A DNA stretch of 19,437 nucleotides from Isotricha intestinalis (lineage: Eukaryota; Ciliophora; Litostomatea; Vestibuliferida; Isotrichidae): positions 1-19,437 of the forward strand of contig JAJJLU010000770.1 of assembly GCA_023807065.1 (NCBI GenBank), written 5' to 3'. Under the pieces are notes generated by a model, which had not been told where the DNA came from, ran no database searches, and worked only from the letters and a program-made list of their open reading frames with translations. This document shows, in pieces, positions 1 to 9,836 of the stretch. The position numbers and the translations under genes are program-made. Each line of letters starts with the position of its first letter. The first letter of the stretch is position 1.

Positions 1-535
1 TTCCTAATAAATAAATATTTATGAAATATTTTAAATTGATATAATATAGTAATAAAAAATGAAAACTATAACAATAAGAATCAAGAAAGTAAATACATAA
101 TAATGTAAATTTGAGTTTTATAAATATAAAACAAAAAGGAATAAAATTTAAAAATATTGAAATATAATGATGAGCATAAATATAATTTTTGAAAAATATT
201 CCATCAATTATTAATATTAAAAATATATAAAATGTTTGTTGATATTCCCCTTTAAAATAGAATCTTCCTGTTAATAAATATATATGAGATAAATATAAAA
301 TTATTGAACATAAAAGTAATATTATTATTTTTAATGAATGAGATGAATTCTTTTTTTTGGTATTAAAATAAACACTTCTTTGTTTTTTATTTTGAATATG
401 AATTTTTAACGTGTATTTTTCATAAAAATAAAATAAAGATATACTAATTTGGGAAATAGCATTTATAAATTCACATTTATTTTTCATATTATTAATAAAA
501 GTGTCTAAAACTGCAATGATTAAAGAAAATGGCAT
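1..535 (-). CDS. Multi-pass membrane protein, paralog A (partial, start uncertain)
   Basis: An open frame of 178 codons runs off the left edge. It is strongly hydrophobic and clearly paralogous to the proteins at 849-1823 and 2368-3327. Shared blocks include LIIDGIFFK, a following Y-A-H-H (S-H-H or S-H-Q in the others) and LDSYCYSFH. The first in-frame ATG is at 533-535, but homology continues upstream for 17 codons. Those residues match the paralogs' N-termini (INREFIYFLLF against IKKDSIYFLLF). The codon aligned with their start methionine is ATT at 584-586, and an in-frame TAA lies a few codons further up. Either translation starts at the internal methionine or this copy has lost its start. 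The intact remaining frame argues for recent decay or for a functional shorter protein. Function unknown; the size and helix density of the full-length paralogs would fit a drug/metabolite-transporter-like fold. Confidence 0.65.
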   Translation of the reverse strand, partial: MPFSLIIAVLDTFINNMKNKCEFINAISQISISLFYFYEKYTLKIHIQNKKQRSVYFNTKKKNSSHSLKIIILLLCSIILYLSHIYLLTGRFYFKGEYQQTFYIFLILIIDGIFFKNYIYAHHYISIFLNFIPFCFIFIKLKFTLLCIYFLDSYCYSFHFLLLYYINLKYFINIYLLG

Positions 536-848
536 AAATAGTAAAAAATAAATAGAATCTTTTTTAATATTCAAAAATATGAAAATATATAATTTTTTAA
601 TATTTATTTCTTAACTAAATATATAATATTATTTTTGAAAATTAATTTATTTATAATATTCTTCAATATTTGAATAATTTTTTTGAAATTTATACTAATT
701 TATTTTGCATTTGAAAGGGATTGTCTTATAATACTCTAAAGTGAATTTAATAAAGAGAATTATAAGTTATTTAAATATTTATTGATATTCATACTTAATA
801 TTAAAATATTAAATTTGAAAAAAATGTGATATTTTTTTATATAATTAT

Positions 849-1823
849 TTAAATATTATTGACCCTTAAATCTTTTAATAATATTATTGCTTCTTTATTA
901 CTTCTTTCAATTATTTTATTTTTTATATTTTTATTCAAACCAAAAAATTGAATTTCTATTATTTCTAAATATATCATAAAAGATAATATTAAAAAAAAAC
1001 CTAATGATATATAAAAGATTTCTCCATTTATAAAAAAGAAACTGAAAAGAACAGAAGATATTGAATAACATAAAAAAGCATGAATAGGGCTTATTTTATA
1101 AATAATTAAAAAAAATAAAAAATGATAAAAGAATTTAATAATAAAAATAAACATTAAAAAGGGAAAATTATTTATTGTTTTTTTCTCATCTTGATTTACA
1201 AAAAAAACAATTGTATTATATATTAATTCTGATGCTCCAATAATACTTCCCATTAAAAAGACATTAATAAAATAATGTGAATTTAAATAATAAATTATTA
1301 AATAATGAAAACTATAACAATAACTTTCTAATATAATGCTAAAAAAATAAATTATAGAATTGAAAAAACGATAAAAATAAAAGAAATAAATAATTAAAGA
1401 TATTGTGATCATTATTATATTTGATAAAATATGATGAGAAAAAATATTTTTTTTGAAAAATATTGAATCTATTAACAAAAAAACTCCAGCATAATATATT
1501 TCTTTAAATGATTTATTATTTTTATTAAAATTCTGCAACCATAAATTATTAAAATGAAAAAGTATATAACATACAATTAATAAAATAATATTATAGTTTT
1601 TTTTTTTTGGTATAATTTTTATATATTTTGTTTTTTTTTCTTTTGAAGTCAAAATTTGATAAAAAAAAAATATAATCAAAGAACACATTGAGAAAGAATT
1701 AATAACATCATGAATAAATTGAAATTTTGACATAAATGCGAACACACCTTTATCCATAAGAGAAATGGGAATAAATAACAAAAAATAAATGAATTCTCTA
1801 TTAATATGGAATTTAATAAACAT
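849..1823 (-). CDS. Multi-pass membrane protein, paralog B
   Basis: This 324-residue protein is almost entirely hydrophobic and rich in I, F and Y, with about ten likely transmembrane segments and short polar loops. A lysine-rich loop lies near residues 60-75. Conserved blocks shared with the neighbouring paralogs are LLIDSIFFK, LESYCYSFH and MGSIIG. The C-terminal tail, EIIEIQFFGLNKNIK, lies after the last helix and ends in charged residues, which suggests a cytosolic end. About 320 residues and ten helices are the usual dimensions of drug/metabolite-transporter superfamily carriers such as nucleotide-sugar transporters, but I see no diagnostic motif, so that is only a possibility. ATG at 1823, stop TAA. 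It is divergent from paralog C and head-to-tail with paralog A, an arrangement produced by local duplication and inversion. No introns are needed. Confidence 0.88.
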   Translation of the reverse strand: MFIKFHINREFIYFLLFIPISLMDKGVFAFMSKFQFIHDVINSFSMCSLIIFFFYQILTSKEKKTKYIKIIPKKKNYNIILLIVCYILFHFNNLWLQNFNKNNKSFKEIYYAGVFLLIDSIFFKKNIFSHHILSNIIMITISLIIYFFYFYRFFNSIIYFFSIILESYCYSFHYLIIYYLNSHYFINVFLMGSIIGASELIYNTIVFFVNQDEKKTINNFPFLMFIFIIKFFYHFLFFLIIYKISPIHAFLCYSISSVLFSFFFINGEIFYISLGFFLILSFMIYLEIIEIQFFGLNKNIKNKIIERSNKEAIILLKDLRVNNI

Positions 1824-2367
1824 TTTTTTTATAAAAAATAAAACATAATTTTTTGAATGAAATAATATTTAAAACATAATCAATCATATTTTTAAAATTT
1901 TTTAGGGAATAACACTGCAAAATAGTATTTGAAAGAAATCAAATTACATAATCTATAAATTTATCTTAATGATAAGAATTTTGAATAGAAAAGAAATCTT
2001 TATAAATAATAAAAGAGAAATAATTTATAATCAAAGGTAAATTGAAATAAAATGTAAAATTTGAATTTCATATTTTTAAAGTTTATATGATAAAAAGAAA
2101 ATAAAAAAAAGGATGAATAATTTGATTTATATTCGAATAATTAATGATTATGAAATCCTTTTTTCTAACTCAATCATTCATCAAAATTTTGTGAAAATAT
2201 TTTTACTATATGATATTTATATAAGAGCAAACTCTTTTTCTTAAAAATTAAAAAATCAAAAAACATTTTAAATTTAAATGTAACTAAAAATATAAAGTTT
2301 TAACAATATTTAATTCTAATATCCAAGAGATATTAAATATTCATTAAATAATTAATTTATATAAAAT
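1824..2367. other. Intergenic spacer between divergent membrane-protein paralogs
   Basis: About 540 bases of AT-rich DNA between two divergent start codons. It must contain the promoters of both genes. I see no RNA gene, no extended ORF and no obvious repeat. A short palindrome-like TTCGAATAATTAATGATTAT stretch near 2132 is unremarkable in this composition. Confidence 0.6.
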
Positions 2368-3327
2368 ATGTTCATAAAAATTCATATCAAGAAAGAATTT
2401 ATTTTCATTATTTATTTTATTCCTATCAGTTTATTATTCATAGTGTTAAAGAAATTTTTACATAATATGATAATTCTAATTAATATATTGGAATGTTCCC
2501 AAATATTTCTTTATATTGTTGCAATTTATAATAAGTATCAAATAAATAAATCAAGTGATTCCATAATTAATGAAAGAAAAAAAGCAAAACAATTTGAAGT
2601 ATTTTTATTATTAATATTCTTAATTACACTTTCTTTAATCCATTTATATTTATATCAATTTATTGAACAATTTTTATATTTGGATTATCAAGAATTTTTA
2701 TATTCTTCAATGATTATTTTAATTGATGGTATTTTTTTTAAAACACAAATATATTCTCATCAAATTTTTTCTTTCATTCTTTTAATTTTTGGAATGATAA
2801 TCCTTTTCATAAAAAGAGATATTAATTGTTTTTCCTTTATAATTTTAATTTTAGACAGTTATTGCTACTCTTTTTATAATTTGCTTATTTATTATATAAA
2901 TAAAATATATTTTATTGATGTTTTTGCCTTAGGAAGTCTCATAGGTTTTAGTAATCTTTTACAAATCTTAATTTATTTTAAAGATTTAGGTCTAATCGTA
3001 GAATTTTATAAAATATTTATTTTGTTGTTTATTGTAGATTTTATTTTTTTCTTTTTTTTTTATAAACTTGTATCAAAATTTGGCCCTATAATTGCCTTAT
3101 ATTCTTATAATATATCATGTTTTATTTTCCTTGGAATTTTTCTAGATTTAGAAATAATATTAATGTTAATTAGTTATTTTGCAGGACTTATATATTTGGA
3201 AATAATTGAAATAAATATTTGTGGGTTAAATAAAAATATAAAAATTAATATATCAGAAAGAGCAAAAATTGATATTAATATAATGCTTCAAGATTTTGGA
3301 AATTCAGATAATAGTATAATAATTTAA
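2368..3327 (+). CDS. Multi-pass membrane protein, paralog C
   Basis: This 319-residue hydrophobic protein has about ten likely membrane helices and is the plus-strand paralog of the 849-1823 gene. Alignable blocks run the whole length: N-terminus MFIKIHIKKEF against MFIKFHINREF, then LIDGIFFK, IYSHQ, LDSYCYSFYNLLIYYIN and LGSLIGF, and the tail LEIIEINICGLNKNIK. The conserved tail suggests a family signature rather than chance. A lysine/glutamate loop lies near residues 60-75. Function is not established; a solute carrier of the drug/metabolite-transporter type is one candidate. Start ATG and stop TAA give a single uninterrupted frame. Divergence between B and C is substantial, so the duplication is not recent. 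Confidence 0.88.
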   Translation: MFIKIHIKKEFIFIIYFIPISLLFIVLKKFLHNMIILINILECSQIFLYIVAIYNKYQINKSSDSIINERKKAKQFEVFLLLIFLITLSLIHLYLYQFIEQFLYLDYQEFLYSSMIILIDGIFFKTQIYSHQIFSFILLIFGMIILFIKRDINCFSFIILILDSYCYSFYNLLIYYINKIYFIDVFALGSLIGFSNLLQILIYFKDLGLIVEFYKIFILLFIVDFIFFFFFYKLVSKFGPIIALYSYNISCFIFLGIFLDLEIILMLISYFAGLIYLEIIEINICGLNKNIKINISERAKIDINIMLQDFGNSDNSIII

Positions 3328-3547
3328 TTATTGGCTTTATTCTTTAAATATAATTATTTTTATTCATGAATGGATCCATAGAAAATCATTATATAACTTT
3401 ATAATTATGACTTTCTATTTATATAAATTTGTTAATTAAGTTATTTTATAATTAAAATAATTAAAATTATTGAGAAATAAAATAAAAATAATTAAAGTAG
3501 ATTTCAATAAAAAACAATTTATACCTAAAATCATTGATTTTTATAAA

Positions 3548-4030
3548 ATGAAAAAAATCTTTTTATTATTTATTATTTTTGAATTTATCATTTCTCAAGA
3601 AGATTTTAAAAAAGAAGGAGAAGAAATGGGTAAAAATATAGATTTATGTATATCGGATATTTTACATTGTTATAATTTCGGAACATCTCAAGAAGAAAAG
3701 TTTATAGACATTAAAAAAAATATTTTGAATAGACTTTTATTTTATCAAATTCAATCAATAATAAAAAAACATTTAGGAAACTATATTAAAGATTTCTCAA
3801 ATTTTGAATCTTTTGTAAAATTTGTGATAAAAATCGTTCATAGAACTCCAAATAATAATTTAATTACCAAAACATTAAGAATTGAATTTATAAAATATTT
3901 AACCAAATATTCTAGTAATAATCAAAATAAACCTGGTATGAGGAGAGTTAAGGCAGATCCTCAAAGTAAGAATTCATTATGTGAGTTTTTGATGGGAATT
4001 TTTGGATATGATGTATCTCTTTGTTATTAA
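3548..4030 (+). CDS. Small secreted cysteine-containing protein, copy 1
   Basis: I start this gene at the ATG at 3548, because a classical signal peptide follows: MKK, then a run of I, L and F, then a polar S-Q cleavage region near residues 16-17. A longer frame upstream has no ATG. The 160-residue product has four cysteines: two near residues 34-41 (LC and HC) and two in the C-terminal module. That module reads CEF-LMGIFGYD-VSLCY, with spacing C-x13-C followed by tyrosine and stop. The same module ends the protein at 5453-5839, so the two are paralogs. The middle is helical and lysine-rich. Likely secreted or lumenal (inference from the signal peptide); role unknown. It does not resemble any family I can name. 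Stop codon TAA. Confidence 0.75.
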   Translation: MKKIFLLFIIFEFIISQEDFKKEGEEMGKNIDLCISDILHCYNFGTSQEEKFIDIKKNILNRLLFYQIQSIIKKHLGNYIKDFSNFESFVKFVIKIVHRTPNNNLITKTLRIEFIKYLTKYSSNNQNKPGMRRVKADPQSKNSLCEFLMGIFGYDVSLCY

Positions 4031-5452
4031 ATGAAACTTAATAAATATTTAGATTAGTTTTATTGATTAAATGATTTTTTAAAAAATATTTTTTGTTAAA
4101 TTAATAATTTCAAATTTCCTGACTTAAAATAAGAATTATAGATATTCGAATAATGGTATATTTTTTAAATAAATTTTTTTTTATTTATGAAAAATTAATG
4201 AAGAAAAAGTCATTAATTATAAATTTTAAGAATTAAAAAAATTTTTAAATAAAGAATTGGATGAATTGCTTATTAGAAGAAAAAAACTTGAATTTATAAA
4301 AGAAATAAATCAATTATCTTAATTTTAATGAAATATTCATGGAGTAAATTTTTATTTTAAATCACATAATTTATAAATGTTAAATATTATTTTAATGAAT
4401 ACTTTGAATATCAAATTTAACTAATTAAAAACTAAAATAATTCATTAATCTGAAATAAAAGAATTTATAAAATATCTTATAATTTTAATTGTTTTAAAAA
4501 ATATGAATTGTTATTTGTTGTATATATTTTTATTTAAAAATAATGTTTCAAAAGTATTTGAACCCACAATTGAAATTAAAACATTTATTATAATCCTTTA
4601 AAAAGCTATCTATATAATTGGATGTAACTAGGGAAATAATTTGACTTGTAAAAAATCCCCCCACAAAACTGATTTAGAATTTTTAATAAAAAAATCAAAG
4701 ATTTCTTCTAAAAAAATGAATTTTGTTTGGAAAAAGGAAAAATAAAGTAAATTTTAAAGAATTTATAATAGTTTATACAGTGTAGGGCAATACCTTAAAA
4801 AAAAATTAGAAAAATTAATAGACCTGAAAATGACTTTTGGTTAAATATAAGTGATTATATAAATAGATTAAAGGCATAAAAATATATGTATTTGTCAAAT
4901 GTAATAAAAGAAGGATAATATATTTTAAATAGTTGAATTTAATATTGATTTAAAAGAAAATAAATTTAAATATCCAATAGTTATATTTGAACAGACAAAA
5001 AATAATATCAAAGAAAAAACGATAAAAAAATATTCATACAATATTTTTTGTATACTTTAACTTACTTTATTTATCAATTTCTACATGTTTAAAATAAAAA
5101 AAATTTAATTTAAATTAAATTTTAAATTATCATTCATAGATTTAATGAAAAAAAGTTTAATTTATTTTAATCAATTATAAAGTTATAAATGAAAAAATAA
5201 TTCATTTATGCCATTAAAATAAATAAAATAATTGATTAATATTTTATAAAATTATATTTTTTATTTATCAAAAGATATCATAAAAAATAAGTTTTAATTC
5301 GTTTATGTATCAAAAGATATTAACTTATAATAGTTAAAATTATTTAATAGAAATTTGTGAGAAGATTTAAATGACTAATAAAGGTTTTTTGTGTTATTCA
5401 ATTATATCTTCCCAAATAATTTATAATTTGTTTTATTAAATTTTTATAAAAA
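4031..5452. other. Long intergenic region with possible decayed coding fragments
   Basis: No intact gene is visible in these 1.4 kb. Some stretches are coding-like but broken by stops. At about 4231-4323 there is a lysine/glutamate/leucine-rich frame of about 30 codons with no ATG, bounded by stops. At about 4645-4870 there is a plus-strand frame broken by several TAA, TAG and TGA codons, with protein-like islands such as KVNFKEFIIVY. A short repeated word, TATCAAAAGATAT, appears near 5268 and, as ATCAAAAGATAT, near 5308. These are most simply fossils of lost genes. No tRNA or other RNA gene is recognisable. Confidence 0.35.
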
Positions 5453-5839
5453 ATGAGAAAACAATTTTTATTTTAATTTGTTTTTATTACTCTCTTTCAA
5501 AATCTTCAAAGTAGAAATATAATTCCAAAAAAGGATGAAACATTTCAATTGATACTCACAGAAATGGAACAATTTATTGATGAAATGATAACTTTAGAAG
5601 GTGATTTTATACATCTAGTCAATGAAGTTAATAATTTAATAAGAAAACATTTTAAGTATCCAATCATCCCTGATTCACTAAATTTTGCAAAAAACCTAGT
5701 AAACATTTATTTAAGAAATCCCAATTGTAGAAAATTGTTGAGAATAGAAATCTCTAAAACTATCTCATTCTTTTCCAAAAACCAATTTTGTGAATGGGTA
5801 ATGGAATTGTTTGGTTATAATATCGATCTTTGTTATTAG
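5453..5839 (+). pseudogene. Small secreted cysteine protein, copy 2, with a nonsense codon in the signal peptide
   Basis: This is the paralog of the 3548-4030 gene. The shared C-terminal module reads FCEW-VMELFGYN-IDLCY before a TAG stop, with the same C-x13-C-Y-stop spacing. Reading from the ATG at 5453 gives a signal-peptide-like start, MRKQFLF, followed by an in-frame TAA at 5474-5476. The hydrophobic stretch FVFITLF and the whole mature protein then follow in the same frame. The paralog has a hydrophobic residue at the stop position, so a TTA-to-TAA change would explain it. No GT lies upstream of the TAA within the gene, so an ordinary GT-AG intron cannot remove it. Without the signal peptide, translation could only begin at the ATG at 5564. 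Most likely a recent pseudogene; stop readthrough or a sequencing error are the alternatives. Confidence 0.6.
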
Positions 5840-6746
5840 GTAAATAAACATAGAAATAAAAAATTAGATTTCAATTCTTTAGCTTATTTTAAAAAATATT
5901 TTTTTAATTTCAAAGATATGGAATTATTTTTCCTTTAAATTTATTTTTAGAAGGTTTTTGTCACTTTTTTTATTAAAACACATTAATACTAAAAAATTAA
6001 TTTTGTTAAAAGTATTTTTTTTTATAAATATATTTCACAATGAAAATAAAGATAATAAGTTTCGATCATAAAAATCTAAAAAATAATGATTACAAATATA
6101 TTTAGGAATTTTTAAATTTAAAACATAATATTTTTTTAAAAAGTATAATTTTAAAAATAAAGTAAATAAGAATAAAAAAAAGATAACATAGAATTAAGAT
6201 AATTCAATAAAAGAATTTTTTGAAAAAAGAAAAAATCAAATTTTATCAATTTAGTTGAATTTCAATGAAATGAAAACTTCATTACATTAAAAAAGGTAAG
6301 TTTAAGAAGTTTTTTTCTTTATGATTATGAAATAATTATTTTTTGGCAAATAAAGATTTTAAAATTTTGAAAATGACTATTAAATAAGAAATTTATAATG
6401 AAAAGAAAAAATATTGAATGGGTTTCACTCAAGAAATAAACAAATTATAATGACTGAGATTAAAAAAATAAAGAAATATTTCAGGAAAGATTAAAAATAA
6501 TGTTAACTCTCATTAATGTTTTGATTTTAATAATTTTAAGAAATTTTAATATAAAAAAATTGGATTATATGATGAAAATTTATTTTTAAATTTCTTCTGA
6601 AATATAAATATTATTAATTTATAAAAAATCACAAATTAAATGTCTATTTTTTCTTCAATTTTGTTGATTTAAGTCTTAAATTATTTTTTGAATAAGTAAA
6701 TTTTTAATTAAAGTATTTAAATTATTATAAAATTTGAAAGTAAAAA
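5840..6746. other. Intergenic region with probable gene fossils
   Basis: About 900 bases without an intact gene. From about 6420 to 6600 the plus strand reads as protein-like segments interrupted by several stops. One begins MGFTQEINKL, and another contains IGLYDENLFLNFF. This resembles decayed coding sequence, but composition alone can mimic it. The last 150 bases presumably carry the promoter of the downstream PX gene. No RNA gene is seen. Confidence 0.3.
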
Positions 6747-7862
6747 ATGTCAATAAAAGTAAAAGATTATAAATGGAAAAAGAAAATGTTAGTAGCAGGA
6801 CATTATGAATTTGAAATAGAAATTCCAGATAGCACAGTTATATTTAGAAGATTTAGTCAAATTGAAAAACTTAGAAAAAAATTAATAAATTTAAATCCTG
6901 GATGTAGAATACCAAAACTTCCAGAAAAATCAATATGGTTAAATTTAGGAGTAAATAATATATTAGAATTAAAAAAAAGATTAGAACAAGTTGAAATATT
7001 TCTTAATTATGTTTACAGACATAAATATTTATCAGAAAACCAATTTTTTAAAGAATTTTTATCAGATGATTTTTTAATGGAAAATTCAATGAATGAATCA
7101 GGTTTAAGTCAAGAAAATTCAAATGAAACTCCAAATAAAAGTTTAATGGGAAAAATTTATGGATTTGCTAATTATTATTTAGGAGGACAAAAAAGAAAAC
7201 AATCAAATGAAAATATAGAAGGAAATTATATTAAAGAAGATTCAGAAATTTTAATAGCAAAAGATAATTTTTTAAGATTATCAATTGGTTTAAAAGAGTT
7301 TATTAAAAATTTTAAAGAACATATTGAAATAAATGAAAATAAAATAAAAACAATAAGTAATATATTTCAAATTGCAAGAGATATGAAATATAATGGACTT
7401 GAATATAAAGTTAATAATAATTCTCAATTTGAAGAAAATGAATCAAATGATAATAGTTTTGATGAAGTTAATTCTGATATTAAAAAATTAAATAAAAATA
7501 TTAATTTATTGAATGATTATTGTGAAAAAAATAGAGAATATCAAAGTTCACTTGAAAAAGATTATTTAGATAAAGTTATTGAATACCAAAATGAACTTGA
7601 TGAAATTATTGAAATTTTCCAAAGAAAAGAACAATATGATTATATCTTAATTGAATTACAAAATAAATATAAAAATGATAATTCTGTGTATGAAAATTTA
7701 CAAAAACAAATTTCTTTTAATAAAGAACTTAATACTCAATTAAAATATGAAATTAAAAAGTTTAAACAAAATAGGGAAAAAAATTTAGTTGAATTTATGA
7801 ACAAATTTTATTTGGATAAATATGATAATACACAATCTATTCAAAAGTTATTTCAAAATTAA
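6747..7862 (+). CDS. PX-domain sorting nexin with a BAR-like coiled coil (SNX-BAR type)
   Basis: This is a 371-residue protein. Residues about 5-108 form a PX domain, the phosphoinositide-binding module of endosomal sorting nexins. Visible hallmarks are FRRFSQIEKLRKKL (the basic RRFS phosphate-binding strand and first helix), the proline loop PGCRIPKLPEKS, and the closing helix RLEQVEIFLNYVYRH...FFKEFLSDD. An acidic/polar linker follows at about 110-165. Residues about 170-370 are a long charged helical region that fits a BAR-like dimerisation coil. Such proteins bind PI3P on endosomes and shape recycling tubules (known for the family). The domain order, N-terminal PX then helical C-terminus, fits SNX-BAR proteins such as SNX4 or Vps5/Vps17; I cannot assign the exact class. 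It is convergent with a second PX protein. ATG start, TAA stop, one exon. Confidence 0.85.
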   Translation: MSIKVKDYKWKKKMLVAGHYEFEIEIPDSTVIFRRFSQIEKLRKKLINLNPGCRIPKLPEKSIWLNLGVNNILELKKRLEQVEIFLNYVYRHKYLSENQFFKEFLSDDFLMENSMNESGLSQENSNETPNKSLMGKIYGFANYYLGGQKRKQSNENIEGNYIKEDSEILIAKDNFLRLSIGLKEFIKNFKEHIEINENKIKTISNIFQIARDMKYNGLEYKVNNNSQFEENESNDNSFDEVNSDIKKLNKNINLLNDYCEKNREYQSSLEKDYLDKVIEYQNELDEIIEIFQRKEQYDYILIELQNKYKNDNSVYENLQKQISFNKELNTQLKYEIKKFKQNREKNLVEFMNKFYLDKYDNTQSIQKLFQN

Positions 7863-8192
7863 ATAATTAAATTTTGATAATTAGTAAACATAAATATTAA
7901 ATTTATATCTATTTTTTATTTTTATTGATATAATTAATAATTACAATTATAATTTGGTATTTTAATGAATAAACCATTGAATCATGATTTTAAATTTGAA
8001 ATTTAATTATATTATCCTTTTATGAATTCTGATAATGATATATAAAGAATTTTGAAAAGTGAATGATAATATTGATAACTTGGTAGAAAATTTTATGTTT
8101 GTTTTTTTTTAAATATAAAAATTAAATTACTATATTATATAATTTAAAACTCAAAATAACATTTAAATTCAGACTTTTAAAAATATATGTCC
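7863..8192. other. Spacer between convergent sorting-nexin genes
   Basis: About 330 AT-rich bases between two converging stop codons. It should hold both 3' untranslated regions and polyadenylation signals. I see no ORF or RNA gene, and no hairpin strong enough to call. Confidence 0.6.
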
Positions 8193-9836
8193 CTATTCAA
8201 AATAAGTATTAATTAATTTGATAAAATTTTGATAATCTTGTACATAAACATTTGTATTTCCACTATATTTTTTGAACTGGTGTATCATTCTTTCATCATG
8301 TCTTTTAATCAAATTTTTATATTCTTCCAAAAAACAACTTAAATAATATCCATAATGTTTTCTTAAATTATTTAAAGATTGTAAATCTTCTTTATTGTTT
8401 TTATTATTTTTTTTTGAATTTTGAAATTCTTTTAAATACAAATCTTTACTAGATTTATATTCATTAAATAGGTTTAAAGATTCATTTAATTCTTTTTCAT
8501 AAAATTTAAAAAAATATTTTAAATCATACATAAAAAAATCACTTTGTTCTTCATAATTTTTACTCCATTTTTCAAAAGTTTTTTTTAAATTATCCATTTT
8601 ATTAGAAAAACTCACTTCTTTAATATATAAATTTGATAATGTATTAAAACAATCAGATAAATCATTCATTGCTTTTTTACAATTTTCAAAAGAAGATATA
8701 ATATTGTTAAAAGCATAAGTTAATTTATTATAACCAATAATTTTTTTAGAAATATCATCTTTAATTTGTAAAATATTATTATCTCTTTCTTCATTAATAA
8801 TTATTCTTATTTCTCCATTTAGATTTGTAAAAGAACTAAAAGAATCTGGTAAATTTTTATGTTCATATTCATTTATTTTATCTTGAAATTGTTCTAAAGG
8901 AATTGTAATAAAATCTAAAAATATTTGACTTGATCTAATTGGTTTATAATGACTTAAAGAATTAATAAAATATTTAATATAAGTGATTTTTTTTTTTGAA
9001 TCATCTTTTAAATTAAAATGTTTGACTGGAATTGGAGATAAAATTAATCCTGGGTAAAATTTATTTAATGTATTATATAACCAATCAAAATCAGATAATT
9101 TTCTTTCAACTTTATAATTTAATCCTAAAGTAGTTAAAGTATATTTATAAGTTGATCTTGAAAAAAATCCTCCTTTTATTAATATTGGATCACTTACATC
9201 TATATTTAAATCATCTATATTTTGTATATCTGTAGACAAAAAAGTAAGACAAGGAATATTAAAGGAAATTTCTTCTAAAGGATTTTTTGATAAATCTATT
9301 GGAATTAAACTATTTATATTTGAATTTAATAATTCCTCATTTTTTTTTTCTTCATTATTATTAAGATTTTCATTTATTTCTTCAGGATTATTATTTTTTC
9401 TTTCTTCATTTTTATTTATTATCTCAAAATCAGAATATAAATCTTTTCTTTCTTCTTTATTATTATTTTGATCTAAATTATTTATTTCTTCATTATTTTT
9501 TTTTTCTTCATTTTCTTTAATATTAATTTCATTATTTAAATTCACTTCATTTTGATTTTCATTTTTTTCTCTTTTTTCTTCATTTTCTTTATTATTAATT
9601 TCATAATTTAAATTCACTTCATTTTGATTTTCATTTTTTTCTCTTTTTTCTTCATTTTCTTTATTATTACTTTTATATTGGTTAACAACTTCTGTCAATT
9701 CATTCAAACTCCAATTTTCTAAGTCTAAATCTCCTTCTTTTAATTGTGACAAATATATTGAAAATTCATTAGGATCATATCCTTTATCTATAATTTCCTT
9801 TCTTAGAAATGATTGTTTTTCTTCTATATTTTCCAT
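8193..9836 (-). CDS. PX-domain sorting nexin, Vps5/SNX1-like architecture
   Basis: This is a 547-residue protein. The N-terminal 55 residues hold a compact motif with YDPNEFSIYLSQ and LENWSLNEL. Residues about 56-175 are low-complexity N/E/K sequence that includes a tandem 24-residue repeat. A PX domain covers about 205-325. It shows VERKLSDFDWLY (the basic strand, the conserved SDF and the first helix), the proline loop LILSPIP, and a closing helix IKYFINSL...FLDFI. Residues about 340-547 are helical with charged coils, as expected of a BAR domain. Long acidic N-terminus, then PX, then BAR is the layout of retromer-associated Vps5/SNX1 proteins, which tubulate endosomes (family knowledge). 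It is convergent with the shorter PX protein, which could be its dimer partner (inference). ATG at 9836, stop TAA. Confidence 0.85.
   Translation of the reverse strand: MENIEEKQSFLRKEIIDKGYDPNEFSIYLSQLKEGDLDLENWSLNELTEVVNQYKSNNKENEEKREKNENQNEVNLNYEINNKENEEKREKNENQNEVNLNNEINIKENEEKKNNEEINNLDQNNNKEERKDLYSDFEIINKNEERKNNNPEEINENLNNNEEKKNEELLNSNINSLIPIDLSKNPLEEISFNIPCLTFLSTDIQNIDDLNIDVSDPILIKGGFFSRSTYKYTLTTLGLNYKVERKLSDFDWLYNTLNKFYPGLILSPIPVKHFNLKDDSKKKITYIKYFINSLSHYKPIRSSQIFLDFITIPLEQFQDKINEYEHKNLPDSFSSFTNLNGEIRIIINEERDNNILQIKDDISKKIIGYNKLTYAFNNIISSFENCKKAMNDLSDCFNTLSNLYIKEVSFSNKMDNLKKTFEKWSKNYEEQSDFFMYDLKYFFKFYEKELNESLNLFNEYKSSKDLYLKEFQNSKKNNKNNKEDLQSLNNLRKHYGYYLSCFLEEYKNLIKRHDERMIHQFKKYSGNTNVYVQDYQNFIKLINTYFE
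9526..9669 (-). repeat. 72-bp coding tandem repeat, two copies
   Basis: Two adjacent 72-bp copies (9526-9597 and 9598-9669) differ at one base as read. They encode a 24-residue N/E/K-rich block in the disordered N-terminus of the PX protein. A degenerate third copy follows on the coding strand. The unit is a multiple of three, so copy number can change without a frameshift. Confidence 0.8.

Noticed and set aside
3470..3547. Upstream TTG start for the first secreted protein
   Set aside because: The ATG at 3548 is followed directly by a signal peptide, and the upstream extension has no such feature.
5474..5476. TAA reassigned to an amino acid
   Set aside because: TAA ends most other genes here, and the paralog has a hydrophobic residue at this place, which fits a simple TTA-to-TAA mutation better.
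5549..5839. TTG-initiated 96-residue gene
   Set aside because: It begins mid-protein; the in-frame ATG at 5453 and signal-peptide remnant show the true extent, interrupted by TAA.
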